Source: Nocardioidaceae bacterium (GTDB taxonomy: Bacteria > Actinomycetota > Actinomycetes > Propionibacteriales > Nocardioidaceae). From it: DNA of 64,000 bases. A model generated the notes under the pieces. It had not been told where the DNA came from and did not search any database. It was given only the letters and a program-made list of their open reading frames with translations. Both the position numbers and the translations under genes were made by a program. Numbering within the stretch: the first letter of the stretch is position 1; each line of letters opens with the position of its first letter. The stretch lies in assembly GCA_030655315.1 (NCBI GenBank), contig JAURVT010000034.1, positions 1-64,000 of the forward strand. The letters are read 5' to 3'. Shown here piece by piece: positions 30,297 to 41,280 of this stretch.

Positions 30297-30550
30297 CTCC
30301 CACCCGGCACCGAGCAAGTCGACCAACAGCACCAGCAGGGGAGCCGATCCGTCCGTTCGGACATCTCGGTCCGCCAGCCCGGTGAGCGACCCGCACCCGG
30401 CAAGCAGCGTGGCTAGGCGGACGGAGACGGCCGAACTGACGGACCGGCGCCGAGCGGCGACCAGGACGTGCAGGGGCCGCGCTGGAAGCAACCCGAGCCG
30501 ACGAGCAGCACCCCCAGGAGCTGACCCCAGCCGAGGGAAGCAGCCAAGGA
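30297..30550. other. Non-coding gap after lgt
   Basis: This 254-nt gap holds no frame with convincing coding character. It is slightly less GC-rich than its surroundings and contains a small palindromic stretch near 30348-30376 (CCGTCCGTTCGGACA). No clear terminator stem or promoter was seen. It could be a decayed gene remnant. Confidence 0.4.
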
Positions 30551-31096
30551 CTAGACCGAGTCCGACGACACCGAGGCCGGCGGTGCCACGTCCGCGGCCT
30601 CGGCCCGCACGACGGGCACGGGATCGAGGTCGCCGTGCCCGGCGGGGGTGTAGGGCTGGTCGGTGGGCAGGGCCGCCATCCACGTCTCGACGGCGTGGAG
30701 GACTCGCTCGACGAGCTCGGGAGCCACGTCGACGTCGTGGCCGGCCGCCGCGAGGGTGAGCGAGGCGACGCTGTAGCTGGTGGCGAGGGGATGGGCGGCG
30801 ACGAGCTCGACGTCGAGCTCGAGGGCCGCGGCGGTGGCCGGGACGTCGATCGCGTGGAGCGCGTCGAGGTCGTCGTCGGTGAGGAGGTCGAAGCGGTCGT
30901 GCAGGCGGTGCAGCACGTCGCCGTCGACGTCGCCGAGCTCGACCTGCTCGCCGACGACGGTGCAGCCGCGGTCGAGCAGCTCGTCGACGGCGCTCCGGAT
31001 CAGGGTGCACCAGACCTCGGCCTCGTCGAGCTCGAGGCCGGTCACGACGGCGACGCGTCGCGCGACGACGGCGGCGCCGACGGGGGAGGAGCTCAT
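30551..31096 (-). CDS. Hypothetical protein, 181 residues
   Basis: The start is ATG 31096 and the stop TAG at 30551-30553. The product is acidic and helical, with repeated Leu/Asp/Val patterns (DLDALHAIDVP, ALELDVELVAAHPLA), and has no signal peptide or membrane segment. GTGTCGCC precedes the ATG without a strong SD. It is divergent from the VIT1-type gene, with 84 nt between the starts. Codon use matches its neighbours. I do not recognise the family. Confidence 0.6.
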   Translation of the reverse strand: MSSSPVGAAVVARRVAVVTGLELDEAEVWCTLIRSAVDELLDRGCTVVGEQVELGDVDGDVLHRLHDRFDLLTDDDLDALHAIDVPATAAALELDVELVAAHPLATSYSVASLTLAAAGHDVDVAPELVERVLHAVETWMAALPTDQPYTPAGHGDLDPVPVVRAEAADVAPPASVSSDSV

Positions 31097-31180
31097 GGCG
31101 ACACCGTAGGGCGCCCGGTCGTCGTGGGGGCTGGATTGCGCGAGAACGTAGGAACCTGCGGGAGGTCCTACCGTGGTCCC

Positions 31181-31918
31181 ATGGACCAGGAGAACCGTCC
31201 CGACGTCGGGCTGCCCGACGTCCACTCGGGCACCCACTCGCACCCGGACGTGACCGGCGGGTGGCTGCGCCCCGCGGTGTTCGGGGCGATGGACGGGCTG
31301 GTGTCGAACTTCGCGCTGATCATGGGCGTCGCGGGAGGCACGGCGGCGTCCGACCGCAGCCCGCTGGTGCTGGCGGGCCTGGTGGGCCTGGCCGCGGGCG
31401 CGTTCTCGATGGCGGCGGGGGAGTACACCTCCGTCGCGAGCCAGTCCGAGCTGGCGCGCGCCGAGGTGGACGTCGAGCGGCGGGAGATCGCCCTCAACGG
31501 CCCGGCCGAGGAGGACGAGCTCGCCCGGCGGTTCATGGGCCGCGGCGTCGAGGAGGACGTCGCCCGCCAGGTGGCGCGGCAGATCCACGACGACCCCGAG
31601 ATCGCGGTCCGCGTGCACGCGCGCGAGGAGCTGGGCATCGACACCGACGACCTCCCCTCGCCGGTCCTGGCGGCCGGCTCGTCGTTCCTCGCGTTCGCGA
31701 TCGGCGCGCTGCTGCCGCTGCTCCCGTTCCTGCTCGGGGCGTCCGCGCTGTGGCCGTCGGTGACGGTCGCTCTGCTCGCGCTCTTCGTGTGCGGGGCCGT
31801 GGTCACCCGGGTCACCACCCGTCCGTGGTGGTTCGGCGGCCTGCGCCAGCTCGTCATCGGCGTCGCGGCGGCCGGCGTGACGTACCTCCTCGGCACCGCC
31901 TTCGGCGGGTCGGCCTGA
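31181..31918 (+). CDS. VIT1/CCC1-family iron/manganese transporter
   Basis: This 245-residue membrane protein shows the VIT1 fold: MDGLVSNFALIMGVAGG in the first helix, AGAFSMAAGEYTSVASQ in the second, a charged cytoplasmic segment (EEDELARRFMGRGV, HAREELGID) corresponding to the metal-binding domain, and three further helices. The family exports or stores Fe(II) or Mn(II). The His-rich N-terminus (VHSGTHSHPD) could also bind metal. ATG 31181 follows GGGAGG at a slightly long spacing. Confidence 0.85.
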   Translation: MDQENRPDVGLPDVHSGTHSHPDVTGGWLRPAVFGAMDGLVSNFALIMGVAGGTAASDRSPLVLAGLVGLAAGAFSMAAGEYTSVASQSELARAEVDVERREIALNGPAEEDELARRFMGRGVEEDVARQVARQIHDDPEIAVRVHAREELGIDTDDLPSPVLAAGSSFLAFAIGALLPLLPFLLGASALWPSVTVALLALFVCGAVVTRVTTRPWWFGGLRQLVIGVAAAGVTYLLGTAFGGSA

Positions 31919-32130
31919 CGCGTCCGGCGTCGGCGGGGGCCTGCGGAGTGGGAGGGGTCCGGGGCGTCGGTGCCGACGTCTCGATCGTGTAACCTGACCA
32001 GGCTGCAGGGCCAGAGTCGTCCCCGTGGAGATTCCCCCGTCGACCGCCGTGCGGCACCGACCTGCGGGATCCAACATTGGACCAGTGGCCCGGCGTCGGT
32101 CGGGCACCGTGACGACCGGAGAGGTGTCGC

Positions 32131-35100
32131 ATGGACGCATCCCCCCGGCCCCAGGGCCTGTACGACGGACTCCACGAGCACGACGCCTGCGGCGTCGCCT
32201 TCGTGGCGACGTTGACGGGCCAGGCGACCAACGACATCGTCGCCAAGGGCCTGACCGCGCTGCGCAACCTGGACCACCGGGGTGCCTCCGGCGCCGAGCC
32301 GGACTCCGGTGACGGTGCGGGCATCCTCATGCAGGTCCCCGACGCGTTCCTGCGCGGCTCGGTCGACTTCGACCTGCCCGACGCCGGCGCCTACGCCGTG
32401 GGCGTCGCGTTCCTCCCCGAGGACGCCGACGAGGCCGCCAAGAGCCGCTCGCGCATCGAGCAGGTCGCCGACGAGGAGGGTCTGACGGTCCTCGGCTGGC
32501 GCGAGGTCCCCGTCGAGCCCGGCATCCTGGGCGCGACGTCGCGCGGGTGCATGCCGTCGTTCTCCCAGCTGTTCGTGTCGGCAGCCGCCGGCGGCGCCAC
32601 CGACCTGGCGCTGGACCGCCTCGCCTACTGCCTGCGCAAGCGCGCCGAGCACGAGGTCGGCGTCTACTTCCCGACGCTGTCGGCCCGCACCCTGGGCTAC
32701 AAGGGCATGCTCACCACCGAGCAGCTCGAGCAGTTCTTCCCCGACCTGCTGGACGAGCGGATGGCCTCGGCGGTCGTCATCGTGCACAGCCGGTTCTCGA
32801 CCAACACCTTCCCGAGCTGGCCGCTCGCGCACCCCTTCCGCTTCATCGCGCACAACGGCGAGATCAACACCGCCAAGGGCAACCGCAACTGGATGCGGGC
32901 CCGCGAGGCGCTCCTCGCCACCGACGCGATCCCGGGCGACCTCGAGCGCCTGTTCCCCGTCATCGACCCCCAGGGCAGCGACTCCGCCTCGTTCGACGAG
33001 GTCCTCGAGCTGCTGCACCTGAGCGGCCGCTCGCTGCCGCACGCGATGATGATGATGATCCCCGAGGCGTGGGAGAACGACCCCACGATGGACGCCAAGC
33101 GCCGTGCGTTCTACGAGTTCCACTCCGCCCTGATGGAGCCCTGGGACGGCCCCGCGTGCGTCTGCTTCACCGACGGTCGCCAGGTCGGCGCCGTGCTCGA
33201 CCGCAACGGCCTGCGTCCCGGCCGGTACTGGGTCACCGACGACGGCCTGGTCGTGCTGGCCTCCGAGGCCGGTGTGCTCGACCTCGACCCGGCGACCATC
33301 GTCGAGAAGGGCCGCCTCGAGCCCGGCAAGATGCTGCTGCTCGACCTCGACGAGGGCCGCATCGTGCCCGACGCGGAGATCAAGGACGGCCTCGCGGCCG
33401 CCGAGCCCTACGACGAGTGGCTCTACTCCGGCCTGATCCGTTTCGAGGACCTGCCCGAGCTCGAGCACGTCGTCCACACGCACGCCTCGGTCACCCGGCG
33501 CCAGCAGGTGTTCGGCTACACCGAGGAGGAGCTGCGCATCCTCGTCTCGCCGATGGCCAAGACCGGGGCCGAGCCGATCGGCTCGATGGGCACCGACACC
33601 CCGCTCGCGGTGCTGTCGGACCGTCCGCGGCTGCTGTTCGACTACTTCAGCCAGCTCTTCGCGCAGGTGACCAACCCGCCGCTCGACGCGATCCGCGAGG
33701 AGCTCGTCACCTCGCTCGGTGGCCTGATCGGCCCCGAGGGCAACGTCCTCGAGCCGGGCCCGGCCTCGTGCCGCATGCTGCAGCTGCCGTTCCCCGTGAT
33801 CGACAACGACGAGCTCGGCAAGATCCGGCACGTCAACCGTCACGGCGACAAGCCCGGCTACGCGGCGCACGTCGTCCGCGGGCACTACGACGTGCACGGC
33901 GGCGGCGAGTCGCTGCGCACGCGTCTGGACGAGATCTGTGCCGAGGTGTCCGCGGCGATCGAGGACGGCGCGCGCATCATCGTGCTGTCGGACCGCCACT
34001 CCAGCGCCGACGTCGCGCCGATCCCGTCGCTGCTGCTGACCGGCGCCGTGCACCACCACCTGGTGCGCGAGAAGACCCGCACCCGCGTCGGTCTGGTGAT
34101 CGAGGCGGGCGACGTCCGCGAGGTGCACCACGTCGCGCTGCTGATCGGCTACGGCGCGTCCGCGGTCAACCCGTACCTGGCGATGGAGTCCGCCGAGGAC
34201 CTCGCCCGCAACGGCGTGATCGTCCAGGGCGTCGAGCCCGAGAAGGCCGTCCGCAACCTCGTGTACTCGCTCGGCAAGGGCGTGCTCAAGGTGATGAGCA
34301 AGATGGGCGTCTCGACCGTCGCGTCCTACACCGGCGCGCAGATCTTCGAGGCCGTCGGGCTCTCGTCCGACCTCGTCGACCGCTACTTCACCGGCACCAC
34401 GTCCAAGCTGGGCGGCATCGGCCTCGACGTGATCGCCGAGGAGGTGCGCCGCCGGCACGCCAAGGCGTACCCCACGAGCGGCATCCCGGCTGCGCGCCGG
34501 CTGCTCGACACCGGCGGTGAGTACCAGTGGCGTCGCGGCGGTGCCGAGCACCTGTTCGACCCCGAGACGGTCTTCCGCCTCCAGCACTCCACCCGTACCG
34601 GTCGCTACGACGTCTTCAAGCAGTACACGAGCCGGGTGGACGAGCAGTCCGAGCGGCTGATGACGCTGCGCGGGCTGCTGGCGTTCGACGCCGAGGGCCG
34701 CGAGCCGATCTCGATCGACGAGGTCGAGCCGGTCAGCGAGATCGTCAAGCGGTTCTCCACCGGCGCGATGTCGTACGGCTCGATCAGCCAGGAGGCGCAC
34801 GAGACCCTCGCGATCGCGATGAACCGCCTCGGCGCCAAGTCCAACACCGGCGAGGGCGGCGAGCACCCCGACCGCCTCTACGACCCCGAGCGTCGCAGCG
34901 CGATCAAGCAGGTCGCGTCGGGACGCTTCGGCGTCACGTCGGAGTACCTCACCAACGCCGACGACATCCAGATCAAGATGGCGCAGGGCGCCAAGCCAGG
35001 CGAGGGCGGGCAGCTGCCCGGCCCGAAGGTCTACCCGTGGGTCGCCGAGACGCGCTACTCGACGCCGGGCGTCGGCCTGATCTCGCCGCCGCCGCACCAC

Positions 35101-36660
35101 GACATCTACTCGATCGAGGACCTCAAGCAGCTCATCCACGACCTGAAGAACGCCAACCCGGCGGCGCGCGTGCACGTCAAGCTCGTCTCCGAGGTCGGCG
35201 TGGGCACGGTGGCGGCGGGGGTGTCCAAGGCGCACGCCGACGTGGTCCTGATCTCCGGCCACGACGGCGGCACGGGCGCGTCGCCACTGACGTCGCTCAA
35301 GCACGCCGGCGGTCCGTGGGAGCTCGGCCTGGCCGAGACCCAGCAGACGCTGCTGATGAACGGCCTGCGCGACCGCATCGTCGTGCAGTGCGACGGCCAG
35401 CTCAAGACCGGGCGCGACGTCGTCATCGCGGCGCTGCTCGGCGCCGAGGAGTTCGGCTTCGCGACGGCGCCGCTGGTGGTGTCGGGCTGCATCATGATGC
35501 GCGTCTGCCACCTCGACACCTGCCCTGTGGGCGTCGCGACGCAGAACCGCGAGCTGCGCAAGAAGTACTCCGGCAAGGCCGAGTACGTCGTGAACTTCTT
35601 CGAGTACATCGCCGAGGAGGTGCGCGAGATCCTGGCCTCGCTGGGGCTGCGCACCATCGAGGAGGCCGTGGGCCACGCCGAGCTGCTCGACTCCCGCGAC
35701 GCGGTGCAGCACTGGAAGGCCCAGGGCCTGGACCTGACGCCGATCCTGCACGTGCCCGAGCTGCCCGAGGGCGCGTCGCTGCGACGCACGCGCGGGCAGG
35801 ACCACGGTCTGGACCGTGCGCTCGACAACGAGCTGATCGCGCTGGCCGGAGACGCCCTCGAGCGCTCCGAGCCCGTCCGCGCCCAGGTCGAGATCCGCAA
35901 CGTCAACCGCACCGTCGGCACCATGCTCGGTCACGAGGTGACCAAGCGGTTCCGCGGCGACGGCCTGCCCGACGACACGATCGACATCACCTTCACCGGT
36001 GCGGCCGGCCAGTCGTTCGGCGCGTTCGTGCCGCGCGGCATCACGCTGCGCCTCGAGGGCGAGGGCAACGACTACGTCGGCAAGGGCCTGTCGGGTGGAC
36101 GCATCGTCGTCCGTCCGCCGCGCGACGCCGAGTTCGTCGCCGAGGACCAGATCATCGCCGGCAACGTGATCGGCTTCGGTGCCACGTCGGGCGAGCTGTT
36201 CCTGCGCGGACGGGTGGGCGAGCGCTTCTGCGTCCGGAACTCCGGCGCCACGGCCGTCGTCGAGGGCGTCGGCGACCACGGCTGCGAGTACATGACCGGG
36301 GGCCGGGCCGTCGTGCTCGGCGCCACCGGCCGCAACTTCGCGGCGGGGATGAGCGGGGGCGTCGCGTACGTCCTCGACCTCGACCACGACCGCGTCAACA
36401 CCGAGATGGTCGAGCTCGGCGACGTGCCCGAGGACGCGTCGGAGGAGCTCCGCTCGCTCGTGGTGCGCCACGGCGAGGAGACCGGCTCGACCGTCGCGCA
36501 GGCGCTCCTGTCGGACTGGGCGGGCAGCGTGGCCCGCTTCACGCAGGTGATGCCGGGCAACTACCGCAAGGTCCTGGCGGCCAAGGCCGAGGCCGAGGAG
36601 AACGGCCTGGACGAGGACGAGACCACCGAGGCGATGATGGGAGCGGCGAGCCGTGGCTGA
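32131..36660 (+). CDS. gltB: Glutamate synthase (NADPH) large subunit
   Basis: This 1509-residue protein converts 2-oxoglutarate and glutamine to two glutamates. The class II amidotransferase nucleophile is Cys20 in [10 protein letters not shown], exposed after removal of a propeptide of 19 residues. A central domain, an FMN-binding synthase domain ([22 protein letters not shown]) and a C-terminal beta-helix follow. The 3Fe-4S Cys set lies in [15 protein letters not shown] near residue 1120. GAGAGG precedes ATG 32131. A TAACCT hexamer near 31988 may be its -10, giving a leader of about 135 nt. The stop lies 8 nt inside gltD. Confidence 0.97.
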   Translation: MDASPRPQGLYDGLHEHDACGVAFVATLTGQATNDIVAKGLTALRNLDHRGASGAEPDSGDGAGILMQVPDAFLRGSVDFDLPDAGAYAVGVAFLPEDADEAAKSRSRIEQVADEEGLTVLGWREVPVEPGILGATSRGCMPSFSQLFVSAAAGGATDLALDRLAYCLRKRAEHEVGVYFPTLSARTLGYKGMLTTEQLEQFFPDLLDERMASAVVIVHSRFSTNTFPSWPLAHPFRFIAHNGEINTAKGNRNWMRAREALLATDAIPGDLERLFPVIDPQGSDSASFDEVLELLHLSGRSLPHAMMMMIPEAWENDPTMDAKRRAFYEFHSALMEPWDGPACVCFTDGRQVGAVLDRNGLRPGRYWVTDDGLVVLASEAGVLDLDPATIVEKGRLEPGKMLLLDLDEGRIVPDAEIKDGLAAAEPYDEWLYSGLIRFEDLPELEHVVHTHASVTRRQQVFGYTEEELRILVSPMAKTGAEPIGSMGTDTPLAVLSDRPRLLFDYFSQLFAQVTNPPLDAIREELVTSLGGLIGPEGNVLEPGPASCRMLQLPFPVIDNDELGKIRHVNRHGDKPGYAAHVVRGHYDVHGGGESLRTRLDEICAEVSAAIEDGARIIVLSDRHSSADVAPIPSLLLTGAVHHHLVREKTRTRVGLVIEAGDVREVHHVALLIGYGASAVNPYLAMESAEDLARNGVIVQGVEPEKAVRNLVYSLGKGVLKVMSKMGVSTVASYTGAQIFEAVGLSSDLVDRYFTGTTSKLGGIGLDVIAEEVRRRHAKAYPTSGIPAARRLLDTGGEYQWRRGGAEHLFDPETVFRLQHSTRTGRYDVFKQYTSRVDEQSERLMTLRGLLAFDAEGREPISIDEVEPVSEIVKRFSTGAMSYGSISQEAHETLAIAMNRLGAKSNTGEGGEHPDRLYDPERRSAIKQVASGRFGVTSEYLTNADDIQIKMAQGAKPGEGGQLPGPKVYPWVAETRYSTPGVGLISPPPHHDIYSIEDLKQLIHDLKNANPAARVHVKLVSEVGVGTVAAGVSKAHADVVLISGHDGGTGASPLTSLKHAGGPWELGLAETQQTLLMNGLRDRIVVQCDGQLKTGRDVVIAALLGAEEFGFATAPLVVSGCIMMRVCHLDTCPVGVATQNRELRKKYSGKAEYVVNFFEYIAEEVREILASLGLRTIEEAVGHAELLDSRDAVQHWKAQGLDLTPILHVPELPEGASLRRTRGQDHGLDRALDNELIALAGDALERSEPVRAQVEIRNVNRTVGTMLGHEVTKRFRGDGLPDDTIDITFTGAAGQSFGAFVPRGITLRLEGEGNDYVGKGLSGGRIVVRPPRDAEFVAEDQIIAGNVIGFGATSGELFLRGRVGERFCVRNSGATAVVEGVGDHGCEYMTGGRAVVLGATGRNFAAGMSGGVAYVLDLDHDRVNTEMVELGDVPEDASEELRSLVVRHGEETGSTVAQALLSDWAGSVARFTQVMPGNYRKVLAAKAEAEENGLDEDETTEAMMGAASRG

Positions 36661-38119
36661 CCCGAGAGGATTCATCACGACTCCCCGCGAGGTGGCCGAG
36701 CGCCGCCCCGTGGAGGAGCGCGTGCAGGACTGGAACGAGGTCTACCCCGGTGGGCCCGGTCGGGCGCTGCTGCCGATCATCACCGAGCAGGCCGGACGCT
36801 GCATGGACTGCGGCATCCCGTTCTGCCACAACGGCTGTCCGCTGGGGAACCTGATCCCCGAGTGGAACGACCTGGTCTGGCGCGACGACTGGGAGGCCGC
36901 GACCGAGCGTCTGCACGCCACGAACAACTTCCCCGAGTTCACCGGGCGGCTGTGCCCCGCGCCGTGCGAGACCGCCTGCGTCGTCGGCATCAACCGCGAC
37001 CCGGTGACGATCAAGAACGTCGAGGTCTCGATCATCGACAAGGCCTGGGACGAGGGCTGGGTCCGTCCCGAGCCGCCCGAGTGGCTCACCGGCAAGACGG
37101 TCGCGGTCGTCGGCTCCGGCCCGGCCGGGCTCGCGGTCGCCCAGCAGCTGACCCGCGCCGGCCACACCGTCGCGGTCTACGAGCGCGACGACAAGCCCGG
37201 CGGGCTGCTCCGCTACGGCATCCCCGAGTTCAAGATGGAGAAGGTCCAGCTCGACCGTCGCATCGACCAGATGCGCAAGGAGGGCACGATCTTCCGCTGC
37301 GGCTCCAAGGTGGGGGAGTCCATCACCGGGCCCCAGCTGCGCGACCGCTACGACGCGGTCGTGTTCGCGACCGGCGCCACCGTCCGTCGCGACCTCCCCG
37401 TCGACGGGCGCGAGCACGGCGGCATCCTGCAGGCGATGGACTTCCTGCCCCCGGCCAACCGCGTCGCGCTCGGCGAGGAGGCCCCGGGCCAGGTGACCGC
37501 CACCGGCAAGGACGTCGTCATCATCGGCGGCGGCGACACCGGCGCGGACTGCCTCGGCACCTCGATCCGTCAGGGCGCCCGCACGGTGACGCAGCTGGAG
37601 ATCATGCCGCGGCCGGCCGACGAGCGTCCCGACGCGCAGCCGTGGCCCACCTACCCGATGACCTACAAGGTGTCCTCGGCGCACGAGGAGGACGGCGAGC
37701 GGGTCTACTCGGTCTCGACCAAGCGGTTCCTCGGCGACGACGACGGCCAGGTCAGCGGCCTGCTCCTGGCCGAGGTGGAGATGAAGGACGGCAAGCTCAC
37801 CGAGATCGAGGGCACCGAGCGCGAGATCCCGGCGCAGCTGGTGCTGTTCGCGATGGGCTTCACCGGTCCCGAGACCGACGGCGCCGTCGCCCAGCTGCGG
37901 CTCGACACCGACGAGCGCGGCAACCTGGTGCGCGACAAGAGCTACATGACGTCGGTGCCCGGCGTCTTCGTGGCCGGCGACGCCGGCCGCGGCCAGTCGC
38001 TCATCGTGTGGGCCCTGGCCGAGGGACGGGCCTGCGCCGCCGGCGTCGACGCGTACCTCTCGGGCGAGACCAACCTGCCGGCGCCGATCCCGCCGACGGC
38101 CCGCCCGGTCACCGCCTGA
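36653..38119 (+). CDS. gltD: Glutamate synthase small subunit
   Basis: This 488-residue flavoprotein passes electrons from NADPH through FAD and 4Fe-4S clusters to GltB. N-terminal Cys motifs are [17 protein letters not shown] and [10 protein letters not shown]. The FAD-binding loop is [12 protein letters not shown], and the NADPH site is [13 protein letters not shown]. The GTG start at 36653 overlaps gltB, with GGGAGCGG as SD. Confidence 0.97.
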   Translation: MADPRGFITTPREVAERRPVEERVQDWNEVYPGGPGRALLPIITEQAGRCMDCGIPFCHNGCPLGNLIPEWNDLVWRDDWEAATERLHATNNFPEFTGRLCPAPCETACVVGINRDPVTIKNVEVSIIDKAWDEGWVRPEPPEWLTGKTVAVVGSGPAGLAVAQQLTRAGHTVAVYERDDKPGGLLRYGIPEFKMEKVQLDRRIDQMRKEGTIFRCGSKVGESITGPQLRDRYDAVVFATGATVRRDLPVDGREHGGILQAMDFLPPANRVALGEEAPGQVTATGKDVVIIGGGDTGADCLGTSIRQGARTVTQLEIMPRPADERPDAQPWPTYPMTYKVSSAHEEDGERVYSVSTKRFLGDDDGQVSGLLLAEVEMKDGKLTEIEGTEREIPAQLVLFAMGFTGPETDGAVAQLRLDTDERGNLVRDKSYMTSVPGVFVAGDAGRGQSLIVWALAEGRACAAGVDAYLSGETNLPAPIPPTARPVTA

Positions 38120-38135
38120 CGCACCCCGCTCCACC

Positions 38136-38167
38136 CGAACGCCCCCGGCCCCGGCCGGGGGCGTTCG
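38136..38167 (+). terminator. Hairpin terminator after gltBD
   Basis: Perfect 15-bp arms CGAACGCCCCCGGCC and its complement flank 2 nt, 16 nt after the gltD stop. A short T-containing tail (TTCGTCGTC) follows. Confidence 0.75.
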
Positions 38168-38242
38168 TCGTCCGCGCCGGGTCGTCCCCGACACGTCACC
38201 GAGAATTGGTCGAACTGACTGTAAATCGTGACCGTGAACGCC

Positions 38243-38248
38243 TATGGT
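38243..38248 (+). promoter_or_regulatory. -10 hexamer TATGGT of pyk (leaderless promoter)
   Basis: TATGGT ends 7 nt before GTG 38256. An ATG at 38244 lies inside the hexamer, so using it as the start would require a different promoter. The AT-rich tract just upstream (GACTGTAAATCGTGACC) stands out from the local GC content. Confidence 0.55.
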
Positions 38249-38255
38249 GTCTCTC

Positions 38256-39713
38256 GTGCGTAGAGCCAAGATCGTTTGTACCCTCGGACCCGCCACCGAC
38301 CCCGAAGGCAAGCTCCTCGAGCTCGCCGAGGCTGGTATGGACGTCGCCCGGCTGAACATGAGCCACGGCGACCACCCCGACCACGCCATGAGGTACGACC
38401 AGGTGCGGGCCGCCACCGACAAGACCGGCAAGGCCATCGCGATCCTCGCGGACCTGCAGGGTCCCAAGATCCGTCTCGGCCGGTTCGCCGAGGGCCCGGT
38501 CGACCTCAGGGTCGGCGACACGTTCGTCGTCACCGTCGACGACGTGCTGGGCGACTCCGAGCGCTGCTCGACCACCTACAAGGGCCTGCCGGGCGACGTC
38601 AACGTCGGCGACCAGATCCTGATCGACGACGGCCGCGTCGGCCTGCGGGCCACCGCGGTCTCGGCCACCGACGTCACCTGCGTGTGCGAGATACCGGGCC
38701 GGCTCAGCAACAACAAGGGCATCAACCTCCCGGGCGTCGCGGTGAGCGTGCCCGCGATGTCCGAGAAGGACATCGACGACCTCCGCTGGGCGCTGCGCAA
38801 GGGCGTCGACTTCATCGCCCTGTCGTTCGTGCGCTCGGCCGAGGACGCCGCCGACGTGCACAAGATCATGGACGAGGAGGGCATCACCCGCCCGATCATC
38901 GCCAAGATCGAGAAGCCCCAGGCCGTCGAGAACCTCGACGAGATCATGGACGCCTTCGACGGCGTCATGGTGGCGCGCGGCGACCTCGGCGTCGAGCTGC
39001 CGCTCGAGCAGGTCCCGATCGTGCAGAAGCGCATCGTCGAGAAGGCCCGCCGCAACGCCAAGCCGGTCATCGTCGCCACCCAGATGCTCGAGTCGATGAT
39101 CAGCTCGCCCCGCCCCACGCGCGCCGAGGCGTCCGACGTCGCCAACGCGATCCTCGACGGCGCCGACGCGGTGATGCTCTCGGGCGAGACCAGCGTGGGC
39201 GAGTTCCCGATCGAGACCGTCCAGACGATGGCGCGGATCATCTCGACCACCGAGGGCGAGGGCCTGCCGCTGATGGCGGCCTACACCTGGAAGCCCAAGA
39301 CCCGCAGCGGCATCATCTGCCGCGCCGCGGCCGACGTCGCCGAGGCGATCGGCGCGCGCTACATCGTCTGCTTCACCACGATCGGCGGCTCGGCGCGACG
39401 CATGACGCGCTACCGCTCGCCCGTCCAGGTGCTGGCCTTCACGCCGGTGCCGGTGGTGCGCTCGCAGCTCGCGCTGTCGTGGGGCGTCGAGACGTTCCTG
39501 GTGCCCGAGGTCGAGCACACCGACGAGATGGTGCTGCAGGTCGACCGCGCGCTCTACGAGTCCGGTCGCCTGAACGAGGGCGAGGAGGTCGTCATCGTCG
39601 CCGGGAGCCCCCCGGGCATCCCGGGCTCGACCAACGCCGTGCGCATCCACCGGATGGGCGACGCCATCAAGGGCGTGTCGCCGGCGTACCGCACGCCGCT
39701 CGAGCGCACCTGA
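38256..39713 (+). CDS. pyk: Pyruvate kinase
   Basis: This enzyme makes pyruvate and ATP from phosphoenolpyruvate and ADP. The GTG at 38256 gives RRAKIVCTLGPAT, the usual N-terminus; an in-frame ATG at 38244 would add four residues but lies in the -10. Core motifs are MSHGDH, LADLQGPKIR, IAKIEKPQAVEN (catalytic Lys), MVARGDLGVELP and ATQMLESMI. The length of 485 residues suits a full type II enzyme with an allosteric C-terminal domain. Confidence 0.96.
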   Translation: MRRAKIVCTLGPATDPEGKLLELAEAGMDVARLNMSHGDHPDHAMRYDQVRAATDKTGKAIAILADLQGPKIRLGRFAEGPVDLRVGDTFVVTVDDVLGDSERCSTTYKGLPGDVNVGDQILIDDGRVGLRATAVSATDVTCVCEIPGRLSNNKGINLPGVAVSVPAMSEKDIDDLRWALRKGVDFIALSFVRSAEDAADVHKIMDEEGITRPIIAKIEKPQAVENLDEIMDAFDGVMVARGDLGVELPLEQVPIVQKRIVEKARRNAKPVIVATQMLESMISSPRPTRAEASDVANAILDGADAVMLSGETSVGEFPIETVQTMARIISTTEGEGLPLMAAYTWKPKTRSGIICRAAADVAEAIGARYIVCFTTIGGSARRMTRYRSPVQVLAFTPVPVVRSQLALSWGVETFLVPEVEHTDEMVLQVDRALYESGRLNEGEEVVIVAGSPPGIPGSTNAVRIHRMGDAIKGVSPAYRTPLERT

Positions 39714-39732
39714 TCCACCCCCGCTCCGCCCC

Positions 39733-39780
39733 ACCTGTCGGTGCGAGGTGATGCTCCGGCATCACCACGCACCGACAGGT
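39733..39780. repeat. R3 palindromic element, copy 2
   Basis: The arms at 39733-39754 and 39759-39780 match at 21 of 22 positions around a 4-nt loop. The arm is ACCTGTCGGTGCGAGGTGATGC. It lies between the convergent pyk and beta-amylase genes, so it could double as a terminator for both. Confidence 0.75.
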
Positions 39781-39785
39781 CTCGT

Positions 39786-41225
39786 TCAGGGGGTCCGCGC
39801 GGCGATCAGGGCGGCGTACCGACGTGCTCCCACGCCCTCGGCGACGTCGCCCATGCGCAGGACGGTCAGGCCGTCATACCCGTGGTCCTCCACCGCGTCG
39901 ACGATCCGGTCCCACCCCTCGTCGGAGTAGACGCCGCCCGCGAGCGCGTTCTCGCCCTTGAGGTCGACGCGCTGGCGGGTGGCCTCGTCGCCGACCCAGC
40001 CCACGAGGGTCTGGGCCAGGGAGTACTGCGGCGCGTAGTCCTGGTCCATCATCTCCAGGCAGGTGAAGTGCATGACGGTGTGCCGGCCGGTCTCGCGCTG
40101 CACGGTCCGGGCCAGGCCCACGAACCGGGCGTAGCCGTGGCCGCGCACCGGACCCGTGGTGCTGATCAGGCCCGACGTGACCTCGGCCGCCCGCGGGAAG
40201 TCCGGGTTCGTCATCGTCCAGTGGACGCCGGGGACCTTGTAGCCGAGGTCGGCGCGCGGGAACGTCCGGCCGAGCGCCTTCGCGACGGTGGTGAGCATCC
40301 GCTCGCCGTGCTCGGCGAGCGACGCGTTGTACCAGTCGACGACGTCGCGTCCGTAGCGCGTGTCGCGGTAGGTGCCGTCGGCGAAGAACGACTCGGCGTC
40401 GGCCGGCGGGGCGATCTGACGGACCGAGCGGTAGGACGTGCCCCAGGCGCGGTTGACCCGGCGCAGCGAGCCGTACCGGTCGACCGTGTCAGCGCGGAAG
40501 TCGGCGACCGCCAACGGCGAGTACGCCTGGAGCGCTCCGCGCGTCGGGTAGCCGGTGCCGGTGTCGTGCGCGTTGTACGACGGGTAGCGCAGCTCGCCCG
40601 ACGGGCCGAGCGAGACGTTCACCTCGACGACGTCTCGGCGCAGGTCGCGGCCGTATCGGTGCGCGAAGGCGCGGGTGAAGTCGCGGTACTCGCCGAGCAC
40701 CAGCTCGTCGGCCCAGCCCTGGACCGTCTCGGCCGAGACGTTGCCCTGCTCGCTGCGGTGCTTGAGGCCGTCGCGGTCGAGCGTCACCCCGTGCAGGCGC
40801 CGTCCGTCGTACTTGGACCACAGCCACGACGGCAGCAGGCTCGTGTAGTCGTCGCCGACGTTGCCGCCGCACTGGTGGAACGACAGGATCGGGGCCAGGT
40901 CGAGGCCCTGGGCCGTGACCGTGTCGAAGACGCGGTCGTAGTAGGACCAGTCGAACCGGTTGTCGCCCGCCTTCTCCACGTCGCCCCACCAGACGTCGAC
41001 GCTGACCGCCTGCACGCCGTAGGCCTTGACCCGGCGCAGGTCGGCGGTGAAGTCGGCCCAGTCGGTGACCTTGAGCGGAGCCATCACGTTGGCGGTGAAG
41101 TCGCCCGACGGGGCAGGGCGGTGGACGGACCCGGCCTGGGCCGGGGCGGAGAGGGCCACGGCGGCGGTGACGGACACCGCGATCGAGGTGGCCACGGCGA
41201 GGACAGCGGGGGAGCGCAGGCGCAT
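39786..41225 (-). CDS. Secreted beta-amylase (glycoside hydrolase family 14)
   Basis: This 479-residue protein has a signal peptide (LAVATSIAVSVTAAVALS, likely cut after APAQA). The two family 14 signatures are present: SFHQCGGNVGD near residue 113, and GPSGELRYPSY near residue 208 with the acid/base Glu. The second catalytic Glu is in LKGENALAGG near residue 423. Beta-amylases release maltose from the non-reducing ends of starch. They are common in plants and patchy in bacteria. ATG 41225 is chosen over an upstream in-frame start because it directly precedes the signal peptide. Confidence 0.9.
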   Translation of the reverse strand: MRLRSPAVLAVATSIAVSVTAAVALSAPAQAGSVHRPAPSGDFTANVMAPLKVTDWADFTADLRRVKAYGVQAVSVDVWWGDVEKAGDNRFDWSYYDRVFDTVTAQGLDLAPILSFHQCGGNVGDDYTSLLPSWLWSKYDGRRLHGVTLDRDGLKHRSEQGNVSAETVQGWADELVLGEYRDFTRAFAHRYGRDLRRDVVEVNVSLGPSGELRYPSYNAHDTGTGYPTRGALQAYSPLAVADFRADTVDRYGSLRRVNRAWGTSYRSVRQIAPPADAESFFADGTYRDTRYGRDVVDWYNASLAEHGERMLTTVAKALGRTFPRADLGYKVPGVHWTMTNPDFPRAAEVTSGLISTTGPVRGHGYARFVGLARTVQRETGRHTVMHFTCLEMMDQDYAPQYSLAQTLVGWVGDEATRQRVDLKGENALAGGVYSDEGWDRIVDAVEDHGYDGLTVLRMGDVAEGVGARRYAALIAARTP

Positions 41226-41280
41226 GGTCGTCAGTATCGAGGTGTGGCGCGGGTCACACAACCGGCGCACGCGGGGCGGG

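Noticed and set aside
30279-30550. A lipoprotein-like frame on the minus strand (LATLLAGCGS)
   Set aside because: The lipobox-like phrase is not preceded by a start codon and signal peptide in a sensible position, and the frame merges with an antisense shadow.
31168-36678. A 1836-codon open frame antisense to gltB, and similar long antisense frames such as 872-4243 and 6839-10459
   Set aside because: They are the mirror of strongly biased GC-rich codons in gltB, ileS and dnaE. Their products are low-complexity Arg/Val/Gly/Ala strings without motifs.
38244-38255. ATG 38244 as the pyruvate kinase start
   Set aside because: It overlaps the best -10 hexamer, and pyruvate kinases of this type start at the RRAKIVCTLGP segment given by GTG 38256.
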